This document shows, in pieces, positions 34,491 through 44,051 of a stretch of DNA of 64,000 bases. Numbering within the stretch: the stretch's first letter is position 1; every line of letters begins with the position of its first letter. The position numbers were made by a program, and so were the translations under genes. This DNA comes from Asparagopsis taxiformis. Taxonomy: Eukaryota; Rhodophyta; Florideophyceae; Bonnemaisoniales; Bonnemaisoniaceae. The DNA is taken from assembly GCA_030407315.1 (NCBI GenBank), contig JALQPE010002071.1, positions 1 through 64,000 on the forward strand. The letters run 5' to 3'. The notes beneath the pieces were generated by a model that saw only the letters and a list, made by a program, of their open reading frames with translations, made no database searches and was not told the DNA's origin.

Positions 34491-34624
34491 ATTCTGGCTG
34501 GATACGTATTCCATATTCTAGCTGGATACATATTCCGTATCCTGGCTTGATACGTATTTCCTATTCTAACCGGGTATTTATTTCCTATTCTGACCAGATA
34601 TGTATTTCCTATTCTAGAGAGACG
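34491..34624 (+). repeat. 24-bp tandem repeat, copy 2
   Basis: Five units starting at 34491, the same as 10977-11110. Confidence 0.85.
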
Positions 34625-34739
34625 TATTGTATACGAGCAGTTTCGTAAATGAGAGAATAAAATACGGTCCGATATGGGCCCTTAATTTACCATCCGCTGT
34701 AATTTCTTCCCTCCGGGTTTTTGCTGATATATTGTATAC

Positions 34740-35040
34740 TGGATGTCGGGTCCTAGTATCCGGCCAAACGTACTAGAAAAACTGGATGTCGGGTCCTAGT
34801 ACTCCGCCAAACGTACTAGAGAAAGTGGATGTCGGGTCCTAGTATTCCGCCGAACGTACTAGAGAAAGTGGATGTCGGGTCCTAGGATCCCGCTGAATGT
34901 ACTAGAGAAATTGGATGTCGGGTCCTAGTATTCCGCTGAATGTACTAGAGAAATTGGATGTCGGGTCCTAGTATTCCGCCGAACGTACTAGAGAAAGTGG
35001 ATGTCGGGTCCTAGTATTCCGCCGAACGTACTAGAGAAAG
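34740..35040 (+). repeat. 43-bp tandem repeat, copy 2
   Basis: Seven units, the same as 11226-11526. The right terminal inverted repeat follows and ends at 35173. Confidence 0.9.
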
Positions 35041-35173
35041 TGGACGTCCGCATCCAAAAAATTTTTATTTTTTTTCGGACGCGGACGTTCATTTGTTCTA
35101 GTAAATCTCGGGGCCGACTAGGACCCGTACTAGAGAGACTGGACGTCCGCGTCCACTTCCGAAAACACAGACG

Positions 35174-36630
35174 CATGTATGGCTGCAACATGGATCTCGT
35201 TTTCATGGCAGACTTCCGTCGCGGCTCGGAGTATCAACAAAGGTTCATCTTGCTGATCACAGCTCTCTGGACTCGCATGAGAGATCTGCGTCAGTTGAGC
35301 AGGGCGACAAGAGGATTTGGTAGTCCTTTCGTTCGTGTTTTAATTGAAGTGTTCAAGATGTCCGAGCCGGTTGCTGCTCACAAAATGATGGAGCCTCCGC
35401 TCGAGCATTTCTACTCCGAGCTCAAGAACACTGGGTCAGGAAAGGAGACTGTTATTGCGAACAGTATCGCGGAGACCCTCCTGCACTTCAATACCGACGA
35501 CAACAGCGGTACGAAGCATGCTCTCGTCTCCGACGAAATGTATGAGCAGCTTCGCTTTTCCACGGGCGTTGTGGACATGGAAGAAGACCAAAGGGTCATT
35601 GTTCACAATGAACAGCCATCTGAAGATGCGCCGAAGCCATCTACGCCCCAATCAGATGAGCCTTCTACCCCTTCTACCCGTTCTGGTCCTACTCCTCCTG
35701 CCCCTTCTACCCCTCCTGCTCCTCTACCCCTCCTGCTCCTCGTGCTCATTCTACCCTTCTACTCCTCCTACCCCTTCTACTCCTGCTCCTACTACCCCTC
35801 CTGCTCCTGCCACTTCCGTTCCTGCAGTTGAGCAGGCTCAAGGAACCCCTGATGCCACTGTGGCAGGTTCTGAGAAGCAATTGGGATCTGTTCTCCTCCG
35901 TCTCCCTCTCAATGCACCACCGCTTGCGGTGAATGAGCCAGTCGAGACACTTCGCAGGTCGAAACGGCAGAGAACGGAGAGTTCACGGATTGGAGACAAT
36001 GAGGCAGAGTCGGAGGTAGAAGAGTCCGAAGAGCCCCTTCCGAAGCGCAGAAGACTGGAAGTTAACCGTACGGTTAAACGTTCAACCGAGGAGATTCCAT
36101 TGTTCAGCGATGAGCAAGAAAATCCCCTCCCCGACAGGGTAGTCGATGAACGGATTATGGATATCCTCCCGAACACCATACCGTCAGACTCTAGGGTCAA
36201 GTACTATATCGACAGCAAGCTGTACGAAACAATCCGACAGGAGATTTTGAGTGCAGCTGCTGCCGATATGAATTGTACGGCGTGCAGTGGTCCAGCTTGC
36301 TGTGCAGAGAAGTTCTTTGCAACAGCTAGGTCAACCCTCAATCTCTTGGGTGCCCATGTACTCAGTGGTATCTTCCGTTCTTCGACTGTGGGCAATGCAG
36401 CACATGAACTGTTTACATTCTACGCCCAGAAGTTCAAACCTGTTCATTCCTCTAGTGAAGACAGTTCCAATGATCCCTGGCATCAGATTCGAAACAAGGG
36501 TGAGGTAACAGCAGAGCAACAGGCCTCTCGTTTGGGAAGGTTCTCTATATCAAGGAAGAAGATTTGCGACGGATCTCGAGCAGATGGTGTTGAAGCACTG
36601 GAATTGGCCCTGAGGGGCTCAATTACGTGA
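35174..36630 (+). pseudogene. Array unit 1: 5'-truncated, frameshifted gene
   Basis: The coding sequence begins abruptly at ATGTATGGC directly after the element end, lacking what would be the first ~100 codons of the long ORF. The linker has an extra 18-bp repeat and two single-base losses (CTCCT|CTACC near 35723 and CTACCC|TTC near 35757), so the N-terminal frame stops at 35831. The C-terminal frame (to TGA 36628-36630) is otherwise intact. Confidence 0.8.
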
Positions 36631-37203
36631 GAAAACTTTGACCCTCGATTTCTCCTAGAAGGAGTGCTCTATGCGCTCCGAAACCTATCTCATCGTGTTC
36701 AGCGTGCCCGAATTAGTCGGGTAGCAACTTCTCCGAAGCTTCTACGACCTTTCTTCATGGAGATAATAGCGTCTGAAGTTTCAATTTGTTTGTCATAGTT
36801 TCAATTAGTAATTAGAAATGCCAGGATGGGTTGCCATCATGGCAGAGGGAAAATGTTATGATAAGTGTACACGTGTGGGTGATATGATAGAGAAGCCCAC
36901 GTGTACCAGATTGGCAGTGGGTGCTTGCTAGGACAGACTGTCAGTGACAGGCTGTCCTTAGCACCGCCGGCGCACCTCGGCGAGAATACAAATAATGTAG
37001 TGAGCTCGGAGATTCAATAAACGCTCGGTAAGCGACCAATTCGTCTCAACAGCCCAGGGACAGAAGAAGTTTCCGATGAGTACTTCACACCTTTTGAAGT
37101 ACTCGGGCTGTCCATTCAAGCAAACACACTCACACATGATGTTGCCCTTGTTTCTTTGGCAGACCGAGTGTGTTCTGTGGTCCAACTGCTCACGACCAAG
37201 GAC
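36631..37203. promoter_or_regulatory. Array spacer: four hairpins and two CACGTG boxes
   Basis: Between one gene's stop and the next ATG lie inverted repeats: CCCGA/TCGGG (36707-36721), TGCCAT-C-ATGGCA (36832-36844), TACACGTGTGGG/CCCACGTGTA (36868-36905) and a 14-bp near-perfect hairpin (36930-36958). Two CACGTG (G-box/E-box-type) motifs sit at 36870 and 36898. AATAAA lies at 37016-37021, and a pyrimidine-rich acceptor-like stretch ends GGCAG at 37161. Promoter and polyadenylation roles are inferred. The first CACGTG recurs at 39155, 41432, 43718, 45986, 48255, 50527, 52795, 55063, 57331, 59601 and 61871. Confidence 0.5.
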
Positions 37204-38915
37204 ATGCTGGGTGAACCGAATCGGAAGTGCATTCAGGTCATCATGGACAGCCAGTTGTCGATATCGAAACTGGGCTACCAAGCCATCAACAAGCACGTGA
37301 CTGCTGCGAAAGGCTTCCGGACTGTGAACAACAAAGCGCTTGAGTTCTGGAGTTCCGTACCGAGCATGTTCACCAAGGAAATTCTCGCTGCGGAACAGGA
37401 AAGGGCCGTTAAAGAAGGCCGTGACATCAACGACGATGTCTTCAAGCAGTCCGTAGACATGTATGGCTGCAACATGGATCTCGTTTTCATGGCAGACTTC
37501 CGTCGCGGCTCGGAGTATCAACAAAGGTTCATCTTGCTGATCACAGCTCTCTGGACTCGCATGAGAGATCTGCGTCAGTTGAGCAGGGCGACAAGAGGAT
37601 TTGGTAGTCCTTTCGTTCGTGTTTTAATTGAAGTGTTCAAGATGTCCGAGCCGGTTGCTGCTCACAAAATGATGGAGCCTCCGCTCGAGCATTTCTACTC
37701 CGAGCTCAAGAACACTGGGTCAGGAAAGGAGACTGTTATTGCGAACAGTATCGCGGAGACCCTCCTGCACTTCAATACCGACGACAACAGCGGTACGAAG
37801 CATGCTCTCGTCTCCGACGAAATGTATGAGCAGCTTCGCTTTTCCACGGGCGTTGTGGACATGGAAGAAGACCAAAGGGTCATTGTTCACAATGAACAGC
37901 CATCTGAAGATGCGCCGAAGCCATCTACGCCCCAATCAGATGAGCCTTCTACCCCTTCTACCCGTTCTGGTCCTACTCCTCCTGCCCCTTCTACCCCTCC
38001 TGCTCCTTCTACCCCTCCTGCTCCTCGTGCTCATTCTACCCTTCTACTCCTCCTACCCCTTCTACTCCTGCTCCTACTACCCCTCCTGCTCCTGCCACTT
38101 CCGTTCCTGCAGTTGAGCAGGCTCAAGGAACCCCTGATGCCACTGTGGCAGGTTCTGAGAAGCAATTGGGATCTGTTCTCCTCCGTCTCCCTCTCAATGC
38201 ACCACCGCTTGCGGTGAATGAGCCAGTCGAGACACTTCGCAGGTCGAAACGGCAGAGAACGGAGAGTTCACGGATTGGAGACAATGAGGCAGAGTCGGAG
38301 GTAGAAGAGTCCGAAGAGCCCCTTCCGAAGCGCAGAAGACTGGAAGTTAACCGTACGGTTAAACGTTCAACCGAGGAGATTCCATTGTTCAGCGATGAGC
38401 AAGAAAATCCCCTCCCCGACAGGGTAGTCGATGAACGGATTATGGATATCCTCCCGAACACCATACCGTCAGACTCTAGGGTCAAGTACTATATCGACAG
38501 CAAGCTGTACGAAACAATCCGACAGGAGATTTTGAGTGCAGCTGCTGCCGATATGAATTGTACGGCGTGCAGTGGTCCAGCTTGCTGTGCAGAGAAGTTC
38601 TTTGCAACAGCTAGGTCAACCCTCAATCTCTTGGGTGCCCATGTACTCAGTGGTATCTTCCGTTCTTCGACTGTGGGCAATGCAGCACATGAACTGTTTA
38701 CATTCTACGCCCAGAAGTTCAAACCTGTTCATTCCTCTAGTGAAGACAGTTCCAATGATCCCTGGCATCAGATTCGAAACAAGGGTGAGGTAACAGCAGA
38801 GCAACAGGCCTCTCGTTTGGGAAGGTTCTCTATATCAAGGAAGAAGATTTGCGACGGATCTCGAGCAGATGGTGTTGAAGCACTGGAATTGGCCCTGAGG
38901 GGCTCAATTACGTGA
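37204..38915 (+). pseudogene. Array unit 2: frameshifted in the Pro-rich linker
   Basis: The first ATG is at 37204. The linker has the extra 18-bp STPPAP-coding repeat and one C missing in CATTCTACCC|TTC (near 38040). The N-terminal frame therefore runs into Leu-rich sequence and stops at 38217, and the C-terminal frame continues separately to 38915. Confidence 0.8.
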
Positions 38916-39488
38916 GAAAACTTTGACCCTCGATTTCTCCTAGAAGGAGTGCTCTATGCGCTCCGAAACCTATCTCATCGTGTTCAGCGTGCCCGAATTA
39001 GTCGGGTAGCAACTTCTCCGAAGCTTCTACGACCTTTCTTCATGGAGATAATAGCGTCTGAAGTTTCAATTTGTTTGTCATAGTTTCAATTAGTAATTAG
39101 AAATGCCAGGATGGGTTGCCATCATGGCAGAGGGAAAATGTTATGATAAGTGTACACGTGTGGGTGATATGATAGAGAAGCCCACGTGTACCAGATTGGC
39201 AGTGGGTGCTTGCTAGGACAGACTGTCAGTGACAGGCTGTCCTTAGCACCGCCGGCGCACCTCGGCGAGAATACAAATAATGTAGTGAGCTCGGAGATTC
39301 AATAAACGCTCGGTAAGCGACCAATTCGTCTCAACAGCCCAGGGACAGAAGAAGTTTCCGATGAGTACTTCACACCTTTTGAAGTACTCGGGCTGTCCAT
39401 TCAAGCAAACACACTCACACATGATGTTGCCCTTGTTTCTTTGGCAGACCGAGTGTGTTCTGTGGTCCAACTGCTCACGACCAAGGAC

Positions 39489-41192
39489 ATGCTGGGTGAA
39501 CCGAATCGGAAGTGCATTCAGGTCATCATGGACAGCCAGTTGTCGATATCGAAACTGGGCTACCAAGCCATCAACAAGCACGTGACTGCTGCGAAAGGCT
39601 TCCGGACTGTGAACAACAAAGCGCTTGAGTTCTGGAGTTCCGTACCGAGCATGTTCACCAAGGAAATTCTCGCTGCGGAACAGGAAAGGGCCGTTAAAGA
39701 AGGCCGTGACATCAACGACGATGTCTTCAAGCAGTCCGTAGACATGTATGGCTGCAACATGGATCTCGTTTTCATGGCAGACTTCCGTCGCGGCTCGGAG
39801 TATCAACAAAGGTTCATCTTGCTGATCACAGCTCTCTGGACTCGCATGAGAGATCTGCGTCAGTTGAGCAGGGCGACAAGAGGATTTGGTAGTCCTTTCG
39901 TTCGTGTTTTAATTGAAGTGTTCAAGATGTCCGAGCCGGTTGCTGCTCACAAAATGATGGAGCCTCCGCTCGAGCATTTCTACTCCGAGCTCAAGAACAC
40001 TGGGTCAGGAAAGGAGACTGTTATTGCGAACAGTATCGCGGAGACCCTCCTGCACTTCAATACCGACGACAACAGCGGTACGAAGCATGCTCTCGTCTCC
40101 GACGAAATGTATGAGCAGCTTCGCTTTTCCACGGGCGTTGTGGACATGGAAGAAGACCAAAGGGTCATTGTTCACAATGAACAGCCATCTGAAGATGCGC
40201 CGAAGCCATCTACGCCCCAATCAGATGAGCCTTCTACCCCTTCTACCCGTTCTGGTCCTACTCCTCCTGCCCCTTCTACCCCTCCTGCTCCTCCTGCTCC
40301 TCGTGCTCATTCTACCCCTTCTACTCCTCCTACCCCTTCTACTCCTGCTCCTACTACCCCTCCTGCTCCTGCCACTTCCGTTCCTGCAGTTGAGCAGGCT
40401 CAAGGAACCCCTGATGCCACTGTGGCAGGTTCTGAGAAGCAATTGGGATCTGTTCTCCTCCGTCTCCCTCTCAATGCACCACCGCTTGCGGTGAATGAGC
40501 CAGTCGAGACACTTCGCAGGTCGAAACGGCAGAGAACGGAGAGTTCACGGATTGGAGACAATGAGGCAGAGTCGGAGGTAGAAGAGTCCGAAGAGCCCCT
40601 TCCGAAGCGCAGAAGACTGGAAGTTAACCGTACGGTTAAACGTTCAACCGAGGAGATTCCATTGTTCAGCGATGAGCAAGAAAATCCCCTCCCCGACAGG
40701 GTAGTCGATGAACGGATTATGGATATCCTCCCGAACACCATACCGTCAGACTCTAGGGTCAAGTACTATATCGACAGCAAGCTGTACGAAACAATCCGAC
40801 AGGAGATTTTGAGTGCAGCTGCTGCCGATATGAATTGTACGGCGTGCAGTGGTCCAGCTTGCTGTGCAGAGAAGTTCTTTGCAACAGCTAGGTCAACCCT
40901 CAATCTCTTGGGTGCCCATGTACTCAGTGGTATCTTCCGTTCTTCGACTGTGGGCAATGCAGCACATGAACTGTTTACATTCTACGCCCAGAAGTTCAAA
41001 CCTGTTCATTCCTCTAGTGAAGACAGTTCCAATGATCCCTGGCATCAGATTCGAAACAAGGGTGAGGTAACAGCAGAGCAACAGGCCTCTCGTTTGGGAA
41101 GGTTCTCTATATCAAGGAAGAAGATTTGCGACGGATCTCGAGCAGATGGTGTTGAAGCACTGGAATTGGCCCTGAGGGGCTCAATTACGTGA
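39489..41192 (+). CDS. Array unit 3: intact unrecognised gene, 567 aa
   Basis: I chose the first in-frame ATG (39489). The frame is open further up, to just after TAA at 39303-39305. Residues 1-230 are a helical globular region (LSISKLGYQAINKHV, RRGSEYQQRFILLITALWTR, LIEVFKMSEPVAAHKM). Residues 231-300 are a Pro/Thr/Ser linker, here with one extra PAP triplet. Two basic clusters, RRSKRQR and PKRRR (near 343 and 372), sit in an acidic stretch and suggest nuclear import. Then comes a Cys cluster, MNCTACSGPACC (near 448-459), in a helical C-terminus that ends GSIT. No known family is recognised and no enzyme motif is seen. Being in an array beside a mobile element, it may be element-related, but that is inference. 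Confidence 0.75.
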   Translation: MLGEPNRKCIQVIMDSQLSISKLGYQAINKHVTAAKGFRTVNNKALEFWSSVPSMFTKEILAAEQERAVKEGRDINDDVFKQSVDMYGCNMDLVFMADFRRGSEYQQRFILLITALWTRMRDLRQLSRATRGFGSPFVRVLIEVFKMSEPVAAHKMMEPPLEHFYSELKNTGSGKETVIANSIAETLLHFNTDDNSGTKHALVSDEMYEQLRFSTGVVDMEEDQRVIVHNEQPSEDAPKPSTPQSDEPSTPSTRSGPTPPAPSTPPAPPAPRAHSTPSTPPTPSTPAPTTPPAPATSVPAVEQAQGTPDATVAGSEKQLGSVLLRLPLNAPPLAVNEPVETLRRSKRQRTESSRIGDNEAESEVEESEEPLPKRRRLEVNRTVKRSTEEIPLFSDEQENPLPDRVVDERIMDILPNTIPSDSRVKYYIDSKLYETIRQEILSAAAADMNCTACSGPACCAEKFFATARSTLNLLGAHVLSGIFRSSTVGNAAHELFTFYAQKFKPVHSSSEDSSNDPWHQIRNKGEVTAEQQASRLGRFSISRKKICDGSRADGVEALELALRGSIT

Positions 41193-41765
41193 GAAAACTT
41201 TGACCCTCGATTTCTCCTAGAAGGAGTGCTCTATGCGCTCCGAAACCTATCTCATCGTGTTCAGCGTGCCCGAATTAGTCGGGTAGCAACTTCTCCGAAG
41301 CTTCTACGACCTTTCTTCATGGAGATAATAGCGTCTGAAGTTTCAATTTGTTTGTCATAGTTTCAATTAGTAATTAGAAATGCCAGGATGGGTTGCCATC
41401 ATGGCAGAGGGAAAATGTTATGATAAGTGTACACGTGTGGGTGATATGATAGAGAAGCCCACGTGTACCAGATTGGCAGTGGGTGCTTGCTAGGACAGAC
41501 TGTCAGTGACAGGCTGTCCTTAGCACCGCCGGCGCACCTCGGCGAGAATACAAATAATGTAGTGAGCTCGGAGATTCAATAAACGCTCGGTAAGCGACCA
41601 ATTCGTCTCAACAGCCCAGGGACAGAAGAAGTTTCCGATGAGTACTTCACACCTTTTGAAGTACTCGGGCTGTCCATTCAAGCAAACACACTCACACATG
41701 ATGTTGCCCTTGTTTCTTTGGCAGACCGAGTGTGTTCTGTGGTCCAACTGCTCACGACCAAGGAC

Positions 41766-43478
41766 ATGCTGGGTGAACCGAATCGGAAGTGCATTCAGGT
41801 CATCATGGACAGCCAGTTGTCGATATCGAAACTGGGCTACCAAGCCATCAACAAGCACGTGACTGCTGCGAAAGGCTTCCGGACTGTGAACAACAAAGCG
41901 CTTGAGTTCTGGAGTTCCGTACCGAGCATGTTCACCAAGGAAATTCTCGCTGCGGAACAGGAAAGGGCCGTTAAAGAAGGCCGTGACATCAACGACGATG
42001 TCTTCAAGCAGTCCGTAGACATGTATGGCTGCAACATGGATCTCGTTTTCATGGCAGACTTCCGTCGCGGCTCGGAGTATCAACAAAGGTTCATCTTGCT
42101 GATCACAGCTCTCTGGACTCGCATGAGAGATCTGCGTCAGTTGAGCAGGGCGACAAGAGGATTTGGTAGTCCTTTCGTTCGTGTTTTAATTGAAGTGTTC
42201 AAGATGTCCGAGCCGGTTGCTGCTCACAAAATGATGGAGCCTCCGCTCGAGCATTTCTACTCCGAGCTCAAGAACACTGGGTCAGGAAAGGAGACTGTTA
42301 TTGCGAACAGTATCGCGGAGACCCTCCTGCACTTCAATACCGACGACAACAGCGGTACGAAGCATGCTCTCGTCTCCGACGAAATGTATGAGCAGCTTCG
42401 CTTTTCCACGGGCGTTGTGGACATGGAAGAAGACCAAAGGGTCATTGTTCACAATGAACAGCCATCTGAAGATGCGCCGAAGCCATCTACGCCCCAATCA
42501 GATGAGCCTTCTACCCCTTCTACCCGTTCTGGTCCTACTCCTCCTGCCCCTTCTACCCCTCCTGCTCCTTCTACCCCTCCTGCTCCTCGTGCTCATTCTA
42601 CCCCTTCTACTCCTCCTACCCCTTCTACTCCTGCTCCTACTACCCCTCCTGCTCCTGCCACTTCCGTTCCTGCAGTTGAGCAGGCTCAAGGAACCCCTGA
42701 TGCCACTGTGGCAGGTTCTGAGAAGCAATTGGGATCTGTTCTCCTCCGTCTCCCTCTCAATGCACCACCGCTTGCGGTGAATGAGCCAGTCGAGACACTT
42801 CGCAGGTCGAAACGGCAGAGAACGGAGAGTTCACGGATTGGAGACAATGAGGCAGAGTCGGAGGTAGAAGAGTCCGAAGAGCCCCTTCCGAAGCGCAGAA
42901 GACTGGAAGTTAACCGTACGGTTAAACGTTCAACCGAGGAGATTCCATTGTTCAGCGATGAGCAAGAAAATCCCCTCCCCGACAGGGTAGTCGATGAACG
43001 GATTATGGATATCCTCCCGAACACCATACCGTCAGACTCTAGGGTCAAGTACTATATCGACAGCAAGCTGTACGAAACAATCCGACAGGAGATTTTGAGT
43101 GCAGCTGCTGCCGATATGAATTGTACGGCGTGCAGTGGTCCAGCTTGCTGTGCAGAGAAGTTCTTTGCAACAGCTAGGTCAACCCTCAATCTCTTGGGTG
43201 CCCATGTACTCAGTGGTATCTTCCGTTCTTCGACTGTGGGCAATGCAGCACATGAACTGTTTACATTCTACGCCCAGAAGTTCAAACCTGTTCATTCCTC
43301 TAGTGAAGACAGTTCCAATGATCCCTGGCATCAGATTCGAAACAAGGGTGAGGTAACAGCAGAGCAACAGGCCTCTCGTTTGGGAAGGTTCTCTATATCA
43401 AGGAAGAAGATTTGCGACGGATCTCGAGCAGATGGTGTTGAAGCACTGGAATTGGCCCTGAGGGGCTCAATTACGTGA
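41766..43478 (+). CDS. Array unit 4: intact gene, longest linker, 570 aa
   Basis: The linker carries the full extra STPPAP repeat (18 bp) in frame, so this is the longest intact version. All other residues match unit 3. Unit 2 has the same 18-bp insertion plus a one-base loss, so units 1, 2 and 4 share a linker lineage. Confidence 0.75.
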   Translation: MLGEPNRKCIQVIMDSQLSISKLGYQAINKHVTAAKGFRTVNNKALEFWSSVPSMFTKEILAAEQERAVKEGRDINDDVFKQSVDMYGCNMDLVFMADFRRGSEYQQRFILLITALWTRMRDLRQLSRATRGFGSPFVRVLIEVFKMSEPVAAHKMMEPPLEHFYSELKNTGSGKETVIANSIAETLLHFNTDDNSGTKHALVSDEMYEQLRFSTGVVDMEEDQRVIVHNEQPSEDAPKPSTPQSDEPSTPSTRSGPTPPAPSTPPAPSTPPAPRAHSTPSTPPTPSTPAPTTPPAPATSVPAVEQAQGTPDATVAGSEKQLGSVLLRLPLNAPPLAVNEPVETLRRSKRQRTESSRIGDNEAESEVEESEEPLPKRRRLEVNRTVKRSTEEIPLFSDEQENPLPDRVVDERIMDILPNTIPSDSRVKYYIDSKLYETIRQEILSAAAADMNCTACSGPACCAEKFFATARSTLNLLGAHVLSGIFRSSTVGNAAHELFTFYAQKFKPVHSSSEDSSNDPWHQIRNKGEVTAEQQASRLGRFSISRKKICDGSRADGVEALELALRGSIT

Positions 43479-44051
43479 GAAAACTTTGACCCTCGATTTC
43501 TCCTAGAAGGAGTGCTCTATGCGCTCCGAAACCTATCTCATCGTGTTCAGCGTGCCCGAATTAGTCGGGTAGCAACTTCTCCGAAGCTTCTACGACCTTT
43601 CTTCATGGAGATAATAGCGTCTGAAGTTTCAATTTGTTTGTCATAGTTTCAATTAGTAATTAGAAATGCCAGGATGGGTTGCCATCATGGCAGAGGGAAA
43701 ATGTTATGATAAGTGTACACGTGTGGGTGATATGATAGAGAAGCCCACGTGTACCAGATTGGCAGTGGGTGCTTGCTAGGACAGACTGTCAGTGACAGGC
43801 TGTCCTTAGCACCGCCGGCGCACCTCGGCGAGAATACAAATAATGTAGTGAGCTCGGAGATTCAATAAACGCTCGGTAAGCGACCAATTCGTCTCAACAG
43901 CCCAGGGACAGAAGAAGTTTCCGATGAGTACTTCACACCTTTTGAAGTACTCGGGCTGTCCATTCAAGCAAACACACTCACACATGATGTTGCCCTTGTT
44001 TCTTTGGCAGACCGAGTGTGTTCTGTGGTCCAACTGCTCACGACCAAGGAC

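Larger units (their letters stand above)
20886..35173. mobile_element. Element copy 2, 14.3 kb, with internal duplication
   Basis: It starts with the same CGTCTGTGTT terminal repeat (20886) and ends with AACACAGACG (35173). Its first part, 20886 to about 27953, matches 168-6801 of copy 1. From about 27959 it jumps back and matches 3930-11659. About 2.9 kb is therefore present twice. It also has an extra ~497-bp sub-repeat (about 23284-23780), and near 31780 it lacks one ~500-bp sub-repeat. The left flank is TTTCACAT and the right flank is CATGTATGG. These share CAT but do not show the 2-bp duplication seen for copy 1. Either two elements recombined or the assembly fused them. Confidence 0.7.

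Noticed and set aside
35455..36630. 391-codon ORF starting upstream of the linker in unit 1
   Set aside because: Its N-terminal third is the wrong frame of the gene (Leu-rich linker translation), joined to the right frame by the frameshifts in the linker.
36958..37524. 188-codon minus-strand ORF, repeated in every array unit
   Set aside because: Its codons lie exactly opposite the plus-strand codons (first against third position), a register that stays open opposite many genes. It begins at TTG, not ATG. The plus frame is longer and has clearer protein-like composition.
39441..39443. TTG as the array gene start
   Set aside because: Eukaryotic starts are normally ATG. This TTG lies in a pyrimidine-rich acceptor-like stretch (TTTGGCAG), so I used the first in-frame ATG 48 bases downstream.
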